From NCBI RefSeq assembly GCF_003173575.1, contig NZ_QGNY01000005.1, positions 1-64,000 of the forward strand: a DNA stretch of 64,000 nucleotides, in the 5' to 3' direction. Below the pieces are notes generated by a model, which was given only the letters and a program-made list of their open reading frames with translations, made no database searches and was not told the DNA's origin. Position 1 is the stretch's first letter. Every line of letters starts with the position of its first letter. A program made the position numbers and the translations under genes. Positions 7,905 to 16,715 of the stretch are shown piece by piece. Origin of the DNA: Pedobacter paludis (GTDB lineage: Bacteria; Bacteroidota; Bacteroidia; Sphingobacteriales; Sphingobacteriaceae).

Positions 7905-9452
7905 TTAATATTCTCCGAAGGTATTTCGAAGTACATCGGCTATTTCACCTAAGGTTGCATAATGCTCAACAGCATCAATAATTAATGGCATAAGATTAAT
8001 ATCTGCCTTAGCGCCCTCTTCCAAAAGATTCAACGCATTTTCTACCGCTTTGTTATTTCGCGTTGCCCTTAAATCTTTGAGTTTTTCTGTTTGTAATATA
8101 CGAATTGAATCATCTATATTAAATACCTCTGTAATCCCCTCTTCCGTTTGAGTAAACTTATTAACACCCACTAAAACCCGTTCGCCACTTTCTACCTCAG
8201 TTTGATACTGGTAAGCGGCGTTAGCAATCTCGTTTTGCATGTAATCGCTTTCTATCGCATTTACCGATCCGCCCATTGCATCTATCTTATCAATGTAAAC
8301 CCAGGCTGCTTTTTCTACTTCATCGGTAAGGTTCTCTACAAAAAAAGATCCTGCCAGGGGATCAACTGTGTCCGTTACGCCGCTTTCAAAGGCAATGACC
8401 TGTTGCGTACGCAACGCGATTTTTGCAGCTGATTCGGTAGGAAGAGAAAGCGCCTCATCATACCCATTGGTATGTAATGATTGTGTCCCGCCCAAAACGG
8501 CTGCCATTGCTTGGTTACTAACCCGGATTACATTGTTTAAAGGTTGCTGCGCAGTCAAGGTAGATCCACCTGTTTGAGTATGGAAGCGAAGCATTTGTGC
8601 TTTTTCATCTGTTGCGCCCAGATCTTTGGTAATTTTAGCCCACATCCTTCTCGCCGCTCTAAATTTTGCAATTTCCTCAAAAAAGTTATTATGGCAATTG
8701 AAGAAGAACGATAATCGCTTAGCAAAAATATTAATATCCAACCCTTTATTTAATGCGGCCTTTAAGTATGTTTTGCCGTTTGCCAACGTAAAAGCCAGTT
8801 CCTGTACCGCCGTAGAACCTGCCTCTCTAATGTGGTAGCCTGAAATAGAGATGGTGTTCCAATTTGGAACTTCTTTGCTACAATATTCAAAAATATCAGT
8901 AATTAAACGCATTGAGGGTTTTGGTGGATAAATATAAGTTCCTCTTGCTGCGTATTCTTTCAAAATATCGTTTTGAATAGTTCCGGAAATTTGCTTTAAA
9001 TCTGCACCTTGCTTTTTTGCCAATGCGATATACATGGCCAGCAAAATAGAAGCGGTTGCATTAATGGTCATTGAGGTTGTGATGTTTTTCAGCTCAATAC
9101 CATCAAATAAAATCTCTATATCCTTTAGTGAATCTATGGCAACGCCAACTTTCCCAACTTCGCCATCAGACATTTCGTGGTCGGAATCGTAACCAATTTG
9201 AGTAGGCAAATCAAAAGCAACTGATAAGCCTGTTGTACCCTGAGCCAATAAATAATGATATCGTTTATTGGACTCTTCAGCGGTCGAAAAACCGGCATAT
9301 TGCCGCATTGTCCATAAACGCCCCCGGTACATATCCTTCTGAATCCCTCTGGTAAATGGAAATTCGCCGGGTTTTTCTTCCATCGGCTTTGCAGAAGTAT
9401 AAAGTTCTTTTATTTCTATGCCAGATGTGGTGGTACGTTTTTTATCGCTCAT
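7905..9452 (-). CDS. Methylmalonyl-CoA mutase, catalytic (large) subunit
   Basis: A 515-aa TIM-barrel subunit of an acyl-CoA mutase, interconverting methylmalonyl-CoA and succinyl-CoA with adenosylcobalamin. Tyr52 ([13 protein letters not shown]), Arg170 (ARGTYIYPP) and Tyr206-His207 (SGYH) keep the exact spacing of Tyr89, Arg207 and Tyr243-His244 in the Propionibacterium enzyme; Tyr and Arg at these places favour methylmalonyl-CoA over isobutyryl-CoA mutase. The C-terminal cobalamin-binding domain of one-chain mutases is absent, so a separate B12-binding subunit must exist elsewhere. It sits upstream of dnaA on the same strand with a 194-bp gap. Confidence 0.9.
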   Translation of the reverse strand: MSDKKRTTTSGIEIKELYTSAKPMEEKPGEFPFTRGIQKDMYRGRLWTMRQYAGFSTAEESNKRYHYLLAQGTTGLSVAFDLPTQIGYDSDHEMSDGEVGKVGVAIDSLKDIEILFDGIELKNITTSMTINATASILLAMYIALAKKQGADLKQISGTIQNDILKEYAARGTYIYPPKPSMRLITDIFEYCSKEVPNWNTISISGYHIREAGSTAVQELAFTLANGKTYLKAALNKGLDINIFAKRLSFFFNCHNNFFEEIAKFRAARRMWAKITKDLGATDEKAQMLRFHTQTGGSTLTAQQPLNNVIRVSNQAMAAVLGGTQSLHTNGYDEALSLPTESAAKIALRTQQVIAFESGVTDTVDPLAGSFFVENLTDEVEKAAWVYIDKIDAMGGSVNAIESDYMQNEIANAAYQYQTEVESGERVLVGVNKFTQTEEGITEVFNIDDSIRILQTEKLKDLRATRNNKAVENALNLLEEGAKADINLMPLIIDAVEHYATLGEIADVLRNTFGEY

Positions 9453-9563
9453 GTTTGGTTAGTTCATTGGTTATTTGTTCGTTAGTTGCGCTCATAAAGG
9501 TTGCGAACTATGCAATTAATCAATTTAAACAATTACCGATTAATCTTTTTTAAACTTAGCCTA

Positions 9564-10094
9564 TTAAAACAGTTTCTGAATATCCTTTTTAACCAGCTCT
9601 ATTGTCAAATCGTAAGGATTTTCATCAATACTGGCCATGTGCTGCAGAATTGCTTTGCTCAATTCTATTCCATTGGCATCTGCAGGCAATCCTTTAACAG
9701 CATTATTAATCATTGCAATGGTATCATCTTTAAGTTTGCGAACCACACTCCAGGTTACACTATCAACATAAAGTTGTTGGGTAATGTTATGCTGGTATTC
9801 TGACCGAACTTCATTTAAAATTCCCGCCTGCAACGTCGATATTCCAATTCCCTGCTGATGAAGCCGAACAAGTAAGTTTGCTGGATTAATTCGATCGGTA
9901 AAAATAATTAGCCTTTCATGCGCCTGTAACCTCAACGGCAGTAAATGCGCCCTACTTTCTTTATTTAATTCGATGGTTTTTAAGTTGAAGAAACGATGGA
10001 TATCATTCTTTAATAAGTAATAAATAGCGAAAAGGGCTAAAAAAACGCCTAAAAATAAGACAGCTATATCAATAACGATTTGTTGGACATTCAT
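9564..10094 (-). CDS. Membrane-anchored hypothetical protein (DUF7935-like)
   Basis: A 176-aa protein with one N-terminal membrane helix at about residues 8-30 and a soluble, mostly helical domain. The segment around LLPLRLQAHERLIIFTDRINP is typical of a family conserved across Bacteroidota without known function. No enzyme motif is visible. It stands alone on the minus strand, 111 bp upstream of the mutase gene and divergent from the Fe-S protein gene. Confidence 0.7.
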   Translation of the reverse strand: MNVQQIVIDIAVLFLGVFLALFAIYYLLKNDIHRFFNLKTIELNKESRAHLLPLRLQAHERLIIFTDRINPANLLVRLHQQGIGISTLQAGILNEVRSEYQHNITQQLYVDSVTWSVVRKLKDDTIAMINNAVKGLPADANGIELSKAILQHMASIDENPYDLTIELVKKDIQKLF

Positions 10095-10156
10095 TTGTAT
10101 TGTTTTATTAAGGTAATATTAACGAGTAGATAAAAGCAAAAATGTGCATTATTATT

Positions 10157-10164
10157 TATATTTG
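10157..10164 (+). promoter_or_regulatory. -7 element for the A-type Fe-S protein gene
   Basis: TATATTTG on the plus strand, 22 bp before the ATG at 10187. It matches TAnnTTTG; no clear -33 element is seen. Confidence 0.5.
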
Positions 10165-10186
10165 TAACAGTTAAAATTTAAATAAC

Positions 10187-10540
10187 ATGAGCACAACAGT
10201 TGATACAGCATTTGCACCGGTTACTTTTTCAGAAGGAGCGGCAAAAGAGTTATATAAATTAAAGGATCAGCAAGAAATTGGTGAGGATTATGGTTTACGT
10301 GTTGGCGTAGAAGGTGGTGGCTGTGCCGGGATGAATTATATTTTAGGTTTTGACCAGAAAAAAGATGGAGATCAGGAATATTTTATCGATGGAATTAAAG
10401 TTTTCATGAACAAGGCGCACCAAATGTACCTTATGGGCATGATGATCGATTGGCAAGATGGCTTAAACTCTCGTGGCTTTACCTTTGTAAACCCTAATGC
10501 AACCAGCACTTGTGGCTGTGGTACCAGTTTTTCTGCATAA
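10187..10540 (+). CDS. A-type iron-sulfur cluster carrier (IscA/SufA/ErpA family)
   Basis: A 117-aa HesB/IscA-family protein that carries or delivers Fe-S clusters to apo-proteins in the cytoplasm. The three ligand cysteines are in their usual places: Cys46 in GGGCAGMNY and Cys109/Cys111 in the C-terminal TCGCG. Length is typical. No isc or suf genes adjoin, so it may act as an ErpA-like late carrier, but the subtype cannot be fixed from this sequence alone. A terminator follows 27 bp after the stop. Confidence 0.9.
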   Translation: MSTTVDTAFAPVTFSEGAAKELYKLKDQQEIGEDYGLRVGVEGGGCAGMNYILGFDQKKDGDQEYFIDGIKVFMNKAHQMYLMGMMIDWQDGLNSRGFTFVNPNATSTCGCGTSFSA

Positions 10541-10567
10541 AGAAAATAATATTGTAACATATCTAGT

Positions 10568-10600
10568 AGTCCCCTTGTCTAAACATCGGGACTTTTTTAT
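10568..10600 (+). terminator. Intrinsic terminator after the A-type Fe-S gene
   Basis: AGTCCC (10568-10573) pairs with GGGACT (10588-10593), followed by a T-rich tract. Confidence 0.7.
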
Positions 10601-10668
10601 TTTTATAGGATATGTAAGTTTGGGCGGTATCTTTCGCTCCGAAACAACTATTTCATACAAACGCTTAA

Positions 10669-11901
10669 ATGAATTACAGAGAAAACATCAGGCTTGCACT
10701 AGAATCGATTAAGGGCAATAGACTTCGTACTATGTTAACTGCTTTAATTATTGCCATTGGTTTAATGGCTTTAGTGGGCATTTTGACAACGCTTGATGCT
10801 GTTAAAAAAAGCATGACCGAAGCTTTTAGTAGCATGGGTGCCAATTCATTTACAATAAGAAATCGCGGAACGGGAATCAGAATTGGCGGACAAGGAAAAA
10901 GACCAAAACCTTTCAAAGCCATTAGATATGAAGATGCTGTTAGATTTAAAGACAGCTTAAACACCCCAGCAACTGTTGCGGTAAGCGTTTTTGCAAGTGG
11001 GGGCTCTACAGTCAAGTTTGGTAGTTTAAAGACCAATCCAAATATTAATGTTCAAGGTATTGATGAAAATGGCTTAGCGTCTCAAGGATTGAATCTATCA
11101 GAAGGGAGAAACTTTAGTGTTTCCGAAATCCAGCTTGGAAGTAATGTTTGTATTGTTGGTGGTGAAGTAGTTGACAAGCTTTTTAAAGGTTCTGATCCAA
11201 TGGATAAGCTCATTAATGTGGGCAACAACCGGTTCAAAATTGTTGGTATTTTAGCTAAAAAAGGATCTAGTATGGGCTTTAGTGGAGATAGGGCGGTTTA
11301 TGTACCACTCCTAAAAGCAAAACAGATTAATGCAAATGCAAATCCATCATATACCATTACCGTGATGGTTCCTAATAATGATATTCAGGATAATGTTATA
11401 GGCGAATCAACTGCTTTATTTAGAAACATCCGCAAGGTTAAGGTTGGAGAAACAAATAATTTCGAGATTACTAAAAGTGATGCAATTGCCCAGACTTTAT
11501 TCGAAAATTTGGCATTTGTGGCTATTGGCGGTGTCGCAATTGGGATTATAACCCTAATTGGAGCATCAATCGGGCTGATGAATATTATGCTTGTATCGGT
11601 TACCGAAAGAACCAGAGAGATTGGAATTCGGAAAGCAATTGGAGCAAATCCTCAAGTTATTCGTCGCCAGTTTTTAATTGAAGCTGTTGTGATTTGCCTT
11701 ATGGGCGGAGCGCTGGGCATATTTTTAGGAATTTTGCTTGGAAACTTAATATCACTAGCAATGGGAGGTTCATTTATTATCCCTTGGTTATTTATTTTGG
11801 GTGGCTTCGTTTTGTGCGTATTAGTTGGGATTGGTTCTGGATATTATCCTGCAAAAAAAGCATCGAAATTAGATCCAGTTGAGGCATTACGATACGAATA
11901 A
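10669..11901 (+). CDS. ABC transporter permease, MacB/FtsX type
   Basis: A 410-aa permease of the MacB family. One membrane helix is near 20-40, then a large periplasmic MacB_PCD domain of about 220 residues, then three helices in the last 130 residues separated by the conserved RTREIGIRKAIGA loop that couples to an ATPase. The C-terminus PVEALRYE is typical. MacB-like complexes use mechanical force on periplasmic partners for efflux or lipoprotein handling. No ATPase or membrane-fusion gene is adjacent, so it needs partners from elsewhere. It stands alone on the plus strand. Confidence 0.88.
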   Translation: MNYRENIRLALESIKGNRLRTMLTALIIAIGLMALVGILTTLDAVKKSMTEAFSSMGANSFTIRNRGTGIRIGGQGKRPKPFKAIRYEDAVRFKDSLNTPATVAVSVFASGGSTVKFGSLKTNPNINVQGIDENGLASQGLNLSEGRNFSVSEIQLGSNVCIVGGEVVDKLFKGSDPMDKLINVGNNRFKIVGILAKKGSSMGFSGDRAVYVPLLKAKQINANANPSYTITVMVPNNDIQDNVIGESTALFRNIRKVKVGETNNFEITKSDAIAQTLFENLAFVAIGGVAIGIITLIGASIGLMNIMLVSVTERTREIGIRKAIGANPQVIRRQFLIEAVVICLMGGALGIFLGILLGNLISLAMGGSFIIPWLFILGGFVLCVLVGIGSGYYPAKKASKLDPVEALRYE

Positions 11902-11946
11902 AGGTTAACTGGTTAATTGTGGTAATCTATTTCTATAGTTAAAATT

Positions 11947-11982
11947 GGTTAATTGTCCATTTCACAGAGTGAACAATTAACC
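11947..11982. repeat. TTAACC-word hairpin between convergent genes
   Basis: GGTTAATTGT (11947-11956) pairs with ACAATTAACC (11973-11982). It lies between two converging genes and has no T run. The same TTAACC words recur at 36766-36782 and 37227-37243. Confidence 0.5.
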
Positions 11983-12010
11983 GATTAAACATTTCGAACA
12001 CTTAATCCTT

Positions 12011-12748
12011 TTAAAGCAGTACGTTATTTAATTGATGCTGGGTAAGCAATTGATGCATCCCTGGAGTTGTCAAACTGTCTTCTAAAGCGATGGCATGTTT
12101 TAAGTGGTGCATATCGCTTCCGATAAAATCTACCAGATGATTTTCTACCATTTCCTCTGCTACTTTTTTTGCTCCTGCGCCATAGTAACCCGTTAAAGCA
12201 ATGGAATTGAGCTGAAGCAAACAGCCAGTTTCTCTTATCTGCTGATAATTTTCTACAGAATTATAAAAATATGGATAACGCTCGGGATGTGCCAAGACTG
12301 GTTTATACCCAGCATCTTGCATAATTTTAATAAAATCAAATAGGTTTTGGGGCGTATTTATATAAGATAATTCGAAAAGTAAATACTGATTGCCAAAAGT
12401 GAGTACTTCTTTTTGTTTTACTTTCTTCTCCAACGTTTCATCAAGATAATATTCAGCAGCTGCGCTTACCTCTAAGTCTAACTGAATATCCTCCAGACCC
12501 TTTCTTAAAACATCTAAAGCCTTATTGATTGTATCTGGAGTATTTCGATAATAATCTGCCATAATATGTGGCGTAGCAATAAGTTTTTTAAAACCAAGTG
12601 CCTTAAATTTTTTCGCTAAAAGTAAAGAATCGTTTATGGTTTGTGCCCCATCATCAATGCCGGGAAGTATATGCGAGTGCATATCGGTTCCAATATTTGA
12701 GAAATTAAATTCGGGCAATATTTTTTTCTTTTTAAATAGTCCGAACAT
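12011..12748 (-). CDS. CpsB/CapC-type tyrosine-protein phosphatase (PHP fold)
   Basis: A 245-aa PHP-superfamily phosphatase like YwqE/CpsB, which dephosphorylates tyrosine kinases that control polysaccharide export. Metal-binding motifs are visible: MHSHILPGIDDGA at 23-35, an ATPHIM stretch near 60, HPERYPYF near 157, and GSDMHH near 215. It is cytoplasmic. It ends the minus-strand cluster ugd, UDP-xylose synthase, galE and a hypothetical gene, which fits a role in exopolysaccharide control, although no Wzc-type kinase lies in the window. Confidence 0.85.
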   Translation of the reverse strand: MFGLFKKKKILPEFNFSNIGTDMHSHILPGIDDGAQTINDSLLLAKKFKALGFKKLIATPHIMADYYRNTPDTINKALDVLRKGLEDIQLDLEVSAAAEYYLDETLEKKVKQKEVLTFGNQYLLFELSYINTPQNLFDFIKIMQDAGYKPVLAHPERYPYFYNSVENYQQIRETGCLLQLNSIALTGYYGAGAKKVAEEMVENHLVDFIGSDMHHLKHAIALEDSLTTPGMHQLLTQHQLNNVLL

Positions 12749-12765
12749 AACGACGGGATCTTGGC

Positions 12766-13323
12766 TTAACTTATTTCCTTAGGCAAATTTGATGCCTCGG
12801 CTTCAACAGCTAATTTAGAAGAATAAATCCTGTCTAACAAATGATTTAAGTTTTCTGAAAGATCGAATTGTAAATCTTCGTGAAGCTTTTTAAATTTATT
12901 AATGGTAACCGATACAGTTTTAATGTAATAAGCGGAGAACAAAAAACTAAAATCCCGATAGCCAAAAATAGATCTTTTGTATTCTATCGGGATAATGTTT
13001 AAAATATAAATCTTCAGTTCTACTTCTCCTAGAACATCCTTGGTTACTTTATAAAAGTGATTTACCGAAGTAATCATCTTTCTTACCTTAACCAAAGCTT
13101 CTTTAGCATTTAGCTTTTTAAGCTCAGAGATTTGCGCTTCAGCATCTGCTTTTATTTTTTCTTTTCTTTCTTCTAAATCGATTTCACTTTCCAACAATTT
13201 ATAGTGAAGATGTTCGGTGAGCACTTTATCTTTAGCAACAAGCCTTAACAACAACCTATCTTTTTCTTTGACAGGAAGATCTGTTATAGCAACTTTTAAA
13301 TCCTTGTGCTCCGCTAGCTTCAT
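12766..13323 (-). CDS. Hypothetical protein in the nucleotide-sugar cluster
   Basis: A 185-aa protein not recognised by family. It is mainly helical, with a charged coiled-coil-like stretch around 48-78 (EERKEKIKADAEAQ) and a more hydrophobic, aromatic region around 110-145 (IPIEYKRSIFGYRDFSFLF). No signal peptide or catalytic motif is visible. The start ATG directly abuts the galE stop and the stop is 17 bp before the phosphatase start, so it belongs to the ugd-UXS-galE transcript. It could be a regulator or scaffold of polysaccharide synthesis, by context only. Confidence 0.65.
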   Translation of the reverse strand: MKLAEHKDLKVAITDLPVKEKDRLLLRLVAKDKVLTEHLHYKLLESEIDLEERKEKIKADAEAQISELKKLNAKEALVKVRKMITSVNHFYKVTKDVLGEVELKIYILNIIPIEYKRSIFGYRDFSFLFSAYYIKTVSVTINKFKKLHEDLQFDLSENLNHLLDRIYSSKLAVEAEASNLPKEIS

Positions 13324-14346
13324 TTAAAATGGATTCGCTTTGATGTACTTTTCCCATTCCCAAGCCGATCTCATCATTTCATCGATATCAAGATCTGCTT
13401 TCCAGCCCAGCACATCGTTCGATTTCTGAACATCGCCGTAAACCTTTTCTACATCTCCGCTTCTTCTCGGGCCGATCTTGTAATCCAGCTTTTCTCCGGT
13501 TGTACTTTCAAAGGCAGAGATAATTTCAAGAACCGATGATCCCTTTCCGGTACCGATATTGAAAACCTCGTAATTGCTTTCGGCCTTCTTTTCTTCCATG
13601 CGCTTAACCGCGGCAACATGTGCCTTGGCTAGGTCTACTACGTGGATGTAATCGCGTACCGCAGAACCGTCAACCGTATCGTAATCGTTTCCGTAAACCG
13701 TTATCGGTCCGCGTTTGCCAATGGCCGACTGGGTGATAAACGGAACCAGATTGGCCGGAACCCCGTTTGGAAGCTCACCAATCAGTGCGGTTTCGTGTGC
13801 GCCAACCGGATTGAAGTAGCGCAGTGCAATTACGTTCAGGTCTGGTGTTACCGCAGCGGTTTCCTCCAGAATCTCCTCGGCAATCTGCTTGGTGTTTCCA
13901 TAAGGCGACTCGGCTTTCTTTACAGGTGCCGATTCGGTAACGGGCAAACTGTCTGGCTGGCTGTAAACCGTGCAGGACGATGAAAACACAAGATCGATCT
14001 TTCTGTTGAAAGAGGTAAGCAGATTGATCAGGCTGTAAAAGTTGTTCCTGTAATATTTCAGGGGCTGGGCAACCGATTCTCCAACAGCCTTATAGGCCGC
14101 AAAATGGATAATCCCAGTGATGTCTGTATGCTGCTCCGCAAATTCCTGAACAGCGCCGGCGTCCTGAAGGTCGATTTCCTGAAAATCGAACCATTTTCCG
14201 GTAATCGCGTGGAGCTGAGTTAGGATTTTGATGTTCGAGTTGGAAAGATTATCAACGATAACCACTTCGTAACCCGCATTGTGGAGTTCTACAACCGTAT
14301 GCGAACCGATATAACCCGTACCTCCGGTAACTAATATTTTAGACAT
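13324..14346 (-). CDS. galE: UDP-glucose 4-epimerase
   Basis: A 340-aa extended SDR that interconverts UDP-glucose and UDP-galactose with bound NAD. The nucleotide-binding motif GGTGYIG is at 8-14, and the catalytic Ser/Thr near 124 with Tyr149-x3-Lys153 is intact. The chosen ATG (14344-14346) follows the upstream stop by 1 bp; an ORF extension of 26 codons upstream would overlap the neighbour and lacks the fold. Base composition differs sharply: three 60-base rows counted here (13561, 13681, 13741) have 48, 50 and 58 percent GC, versus 32-40 percent in two rows of adjacent genes. This suggests a recent acquisition. Confidence 0.95.
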   Translation of the reverse strand: MSKILVTGGTGYIGSHTVVELHNAGYEVVIVDNLSNSNIKILTQLHAITGKWFDFQEIDLQDAGAVQEFAEQHTDITGIIHFAAYKAVGESVAQPLKYYRNNFYSLINLLTSFNRKIDLVFSSSCTVYSQPDSLPVTESAPVKKAESPYGNTKQIAEEILEETAAVTPDLNVIALRYFNPVGAHETALIGELPNGVPANLVPFITQSAIGKRGPITVYGNDYDTVDGSAVRDYIHVVDLAKAHVAAVKRMEEKKAESNYEVFNIGTGKGSSVLEIISAFESTTGEKLDYKIGPRRSGDVEKVYGDVQKSNDVLGWKADLDIDEMMRSAWEWEKYIKANPF

Positions 14347-14347
14347 C

Positions 14348-15337
14348 TTAACGATTAAATGTTGTAAAGTCTTTATGCTCAATCTTTGCCAGAGCTTCTT
14401 CCGGTAAAGATTTGAAATAATCATAAGTAATTTTCAAACCTTCTGCACGCCCAACTTTTGGTTCCCAGTTTAACAACGCTCTTGCTTTAGTAATATCTGG
14501 TCTTCTTTGTTTAGGGTCATCCTGTGGAAGTTCTCTGTAAACAATTTTTTGTGATGTACCTGTAAGTTTGATAATCTCTTCACAGAATTGTTTAATCGTA
14601 ATTTCGTCCGGATTGCCAACATTAACGGGCTGAGCATAATCAGACATTAACAAACGATAAATTCCTTCAATCAAGTCATCAACATAGCAGAAAGATCTGG
14701 TCTGACTTCCGTCTCCGAAAACAGTTAAATCTTCGCCTCTAAGTGCCTGACCGATAAATGCAGGAAGTACCCTTCCGTCATTTAATCGCATTCTCGGACC
14801 ATAGGTATTAAAAATCCGCACGATTCTGGTTTCAACACCATGGAATGTGTGGTAAGCCATAGTAATGGCTTCCTGAAAACGTTTAGCCTCATCGTAAACG
14901 CCTCTTGGGCCTACCGGATTAACATTTCCCCAATATTCTTCTGGCTGTGGATTTACACTTGGATCTCCGTAAACTTCAGAAGTAGAAGCAATTAACATCC
15001 TGGCACCTTTAGCTCGAGCCAAACCCAGTAAATTATGGGTACCCAATGATCCAACTTTTAAGGTCTGAATTGGAATTTTTAAATAATCTATCGGACTTGC
15101 AGGAGATGCGAAGTGAAGGATATAATCCAGTTGACCTGGGATATGTACAAATTTCGAGACATCGTGATTATAAAACTCGAAGTTTTCTAAGCTAAAAAGA
15201 TGTTCGATATTGGCTAGATCTCCTGTGATCAGGTTATCCATTCCAATTACATGATAATTTTCCTTTATAAATCTATCGCACAAATGAGAGCCCAAAAAGC
15301 CGGCTGCTCCAGTAATCAGTATTCTTTTACGTTCCAT
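14348..15337 (-). CDS. UDP-glucuronate decarboxylase (UDP-xylose synthase)
   Basis: A 329-aa SDR of the UXS type, converting UDP-glucuronate to UDP-xylose with bound NAD. GAAGFLG at 10-16 binds NAD, and [11 protein letters not shown] holds the catalytic Tyr148-x3-Lys152 within the UXS-typical GPR context. The ATG at 15337 is preferred over an in-frame TTG nine bases earlier that would overlap the ugd stop. Its substrate is made by the preceding gene ugd, so the pair forms a two-step route to UDP-xylose for polysaccharide or LPS. Confidence 0.9.
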   Translation of the reverse strand: MERKRILITGAAGFLGSHLCDRFIKENYHVIGMDNLITGDLANIEHLFSLENFEFYNHDVSKFVHIPGQLDYILHFASPASPIDYLKIPIQTLKVGSLGTHNLLGLARAKGARMLIASTSEVYGDPSVNPQPEEYWGNVNPVGPRGVYDEAKRFQEAITMAYHTFHGVETRIVRIFNTYGPRMRLNDGRVLPAFIGQALRGEDLTVFGDGSQTRSFCYVDDLIEGIYRLLMSDYAQPVNVGNPDEITIKQFCEEIIKLTGTSQKIVYRELPQDDPKQRRPDITKARALLNWEPKVGRAEGLKITYDYFKSLPEEALAKIEHKDFTTFNR

Positions 15338-15338
15338 C

Positions 15339-16649
15339 TTAATCAATTAGTTTTCTTCCGATACTGTTATAATAGTAGCCCAAGTCAATCATTTTCTGAA
15401 GATCGTATAGGTTACGTCCATCAAAAATTACTTTGTTTTTTAAAATATTCTCAATTTTATCAAAATCAGGATTACGGAATACAGACCATTCAGTCGCAAT
15501 TAAAAGCGCATCTGCACCTTCCAAGGCTTCGTATTGGTTTTGTGCATATTTCACCTTATCGCCAATAACACCTTTTACATTTTCCATTCCTTCTGGATCG
15601 AAAACAGTAACGGTAGCGCCATTTTTAACAAGTGCATCTATAATATATAGTGCTGGTGCTTCACGGATATCATCTGTTTCAGGTTTGAAAGCTAAGCCCC
15701 AAAGCGCAAAGTGTTTCCCCTGAATATCGTTTTTATAATATTTTAGAACTTTATCTACAATGATGGTTTTTTGTCTTTCGTTAACTTCCATTACCGATTT
15801 AAGGATCTGGAAATCATACGTATTTTCATCTGCAGCCATTACCAGTGCCTGAACATCTTTAGGGAAACATGAACCGCCGTAACCAATTCCAGGAAAAAGG
15901 AAACGTTTACCAATTCTATCGTCTGATCCGATACCTTTTCTTACTGCATCTACATCCGCACCAACAAGCTCACAAAGATTTGCAATCTCATTCATAAAGG
16001 TGATCTTAGTTGCAAGGAAAGAATTTGCCGCGTATTTGGTAAGTTCAGAAGAACGTTCATCCATAAACAAAATCGGGTTTCCTTGACGTACATAAGGGCC
16101 GTAAAGTTCTGTCATAAGTTTTTTGGCACGCTCACTGGTTGTTCCTAAAACCACGCGATCCGGTTTCATGAAATCCTCTACAGCTACACCTTCACGCAAA
16201 AACTCTGGATTTGAAACCACATCAACTTCTATTGAAGTATTGGCAGCAAAAACAGCTCTCACTTTATCCGCAGTACCCACAGGAACAGTAGATTTATTTA
16301 CAATAATTTTATATTCTGTAATCAGCTTTGAAATATCCTTCGCTGCACCTAAAATATAAGAAAGATCTGCAGCACCGTCTCCACCTGGAGGCGTTGGAAG
16401 TGCCATGAAAATGATTTGCGCATCTTTAACCGCATCAGCAAGATTTGTAGTGAAGGTTAATCTTCCTTGTTCAATGTTCCTGTGAAACAATAGATCAAGA
16501 CCTGGTTCGTAGATTGGAACCTCGCCATTCTGCATTTTTTTTACTTTTGCATCGTTAATATCAACGCAAATTACATCGTTTCCTGTTTCAGACAGACATG
16601 TTCCTGTCACTAAACCAACGTATCCTGTACCAACTACGGCTATTTTCAT
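15339..16649 (-). CDS. ugd: UDP-glucose 6-dehydrogenase
   Basis: A 436-aa enzyme that oxidises UDP-glucose to UDP-glucuronate with two NAD. It has the N-terminal GTGYVG NAD motif (7-12), the conserved NPEFLREG segment, and the catalytic cysteine Cys261 in [10 protein letters not shown], with Lys in the same motif; the C-terminal UDP-binding domain is complete. It is the first gene of the minus-strand sugar-nucleotide run, with a 66-bp divergent gap to waaA that must hold both promoters. Confidence 0.95.
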   Translation of the reverse strand: MKIAVVGTGYVGLVTGTCLSETGNDVICVDINDAKVKKMQNGEVPIYEPGLDLLFHRNIEQGRLTFTTNLADAVKDAQIIFMALPTPPGGDGAADLSYILGAAKDISKLITEYKIIVNKSTVPVGTADKVRAVFAANTSIEVDVVSNPEFLREGVAVEDFMKPDRVVLGTTSERAKKLMTELYGPYVRQGNPILFMDERSSELTKYAANSFLATKITFMNEIANLCELVGADVDAVRKGIGSDDRIGKRFLFPGIGYGGSCFPKDVQALVMAADENTYDFQILKSVMEVNERQKTIIVDKVLKYYKNDIQGKHFALWGLAFKPETDDIREAPALYIIDALVKNGATVTVFDPEGMENVKGVIGDKVKYAQNQYEALEGADALLIATEWSVFRNPDFDKIENILKNKVIFDGRNLYDLQKMIDLGYYYNSIGRKLID

Positions 16650-16715
16650 ATATTTAATTAGGGAGTTTTAAATATTTTCGTTTTATCTTGCGACGAAGAT
16701 AATAAATTACATTCA

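Noticed and set aside
9453..9563. Cobalamin riboswitch upstream of the mutase gene
   Set aside because: The gap is only 111 bp and AT-rich, with no B12-box-like sequence that I can see.
13642..13983. 113-codon plus-strand ORF inside galE
   Set aside because: Antisense to a fully conserved GalE. Its openness results from the higher GC of that gene.
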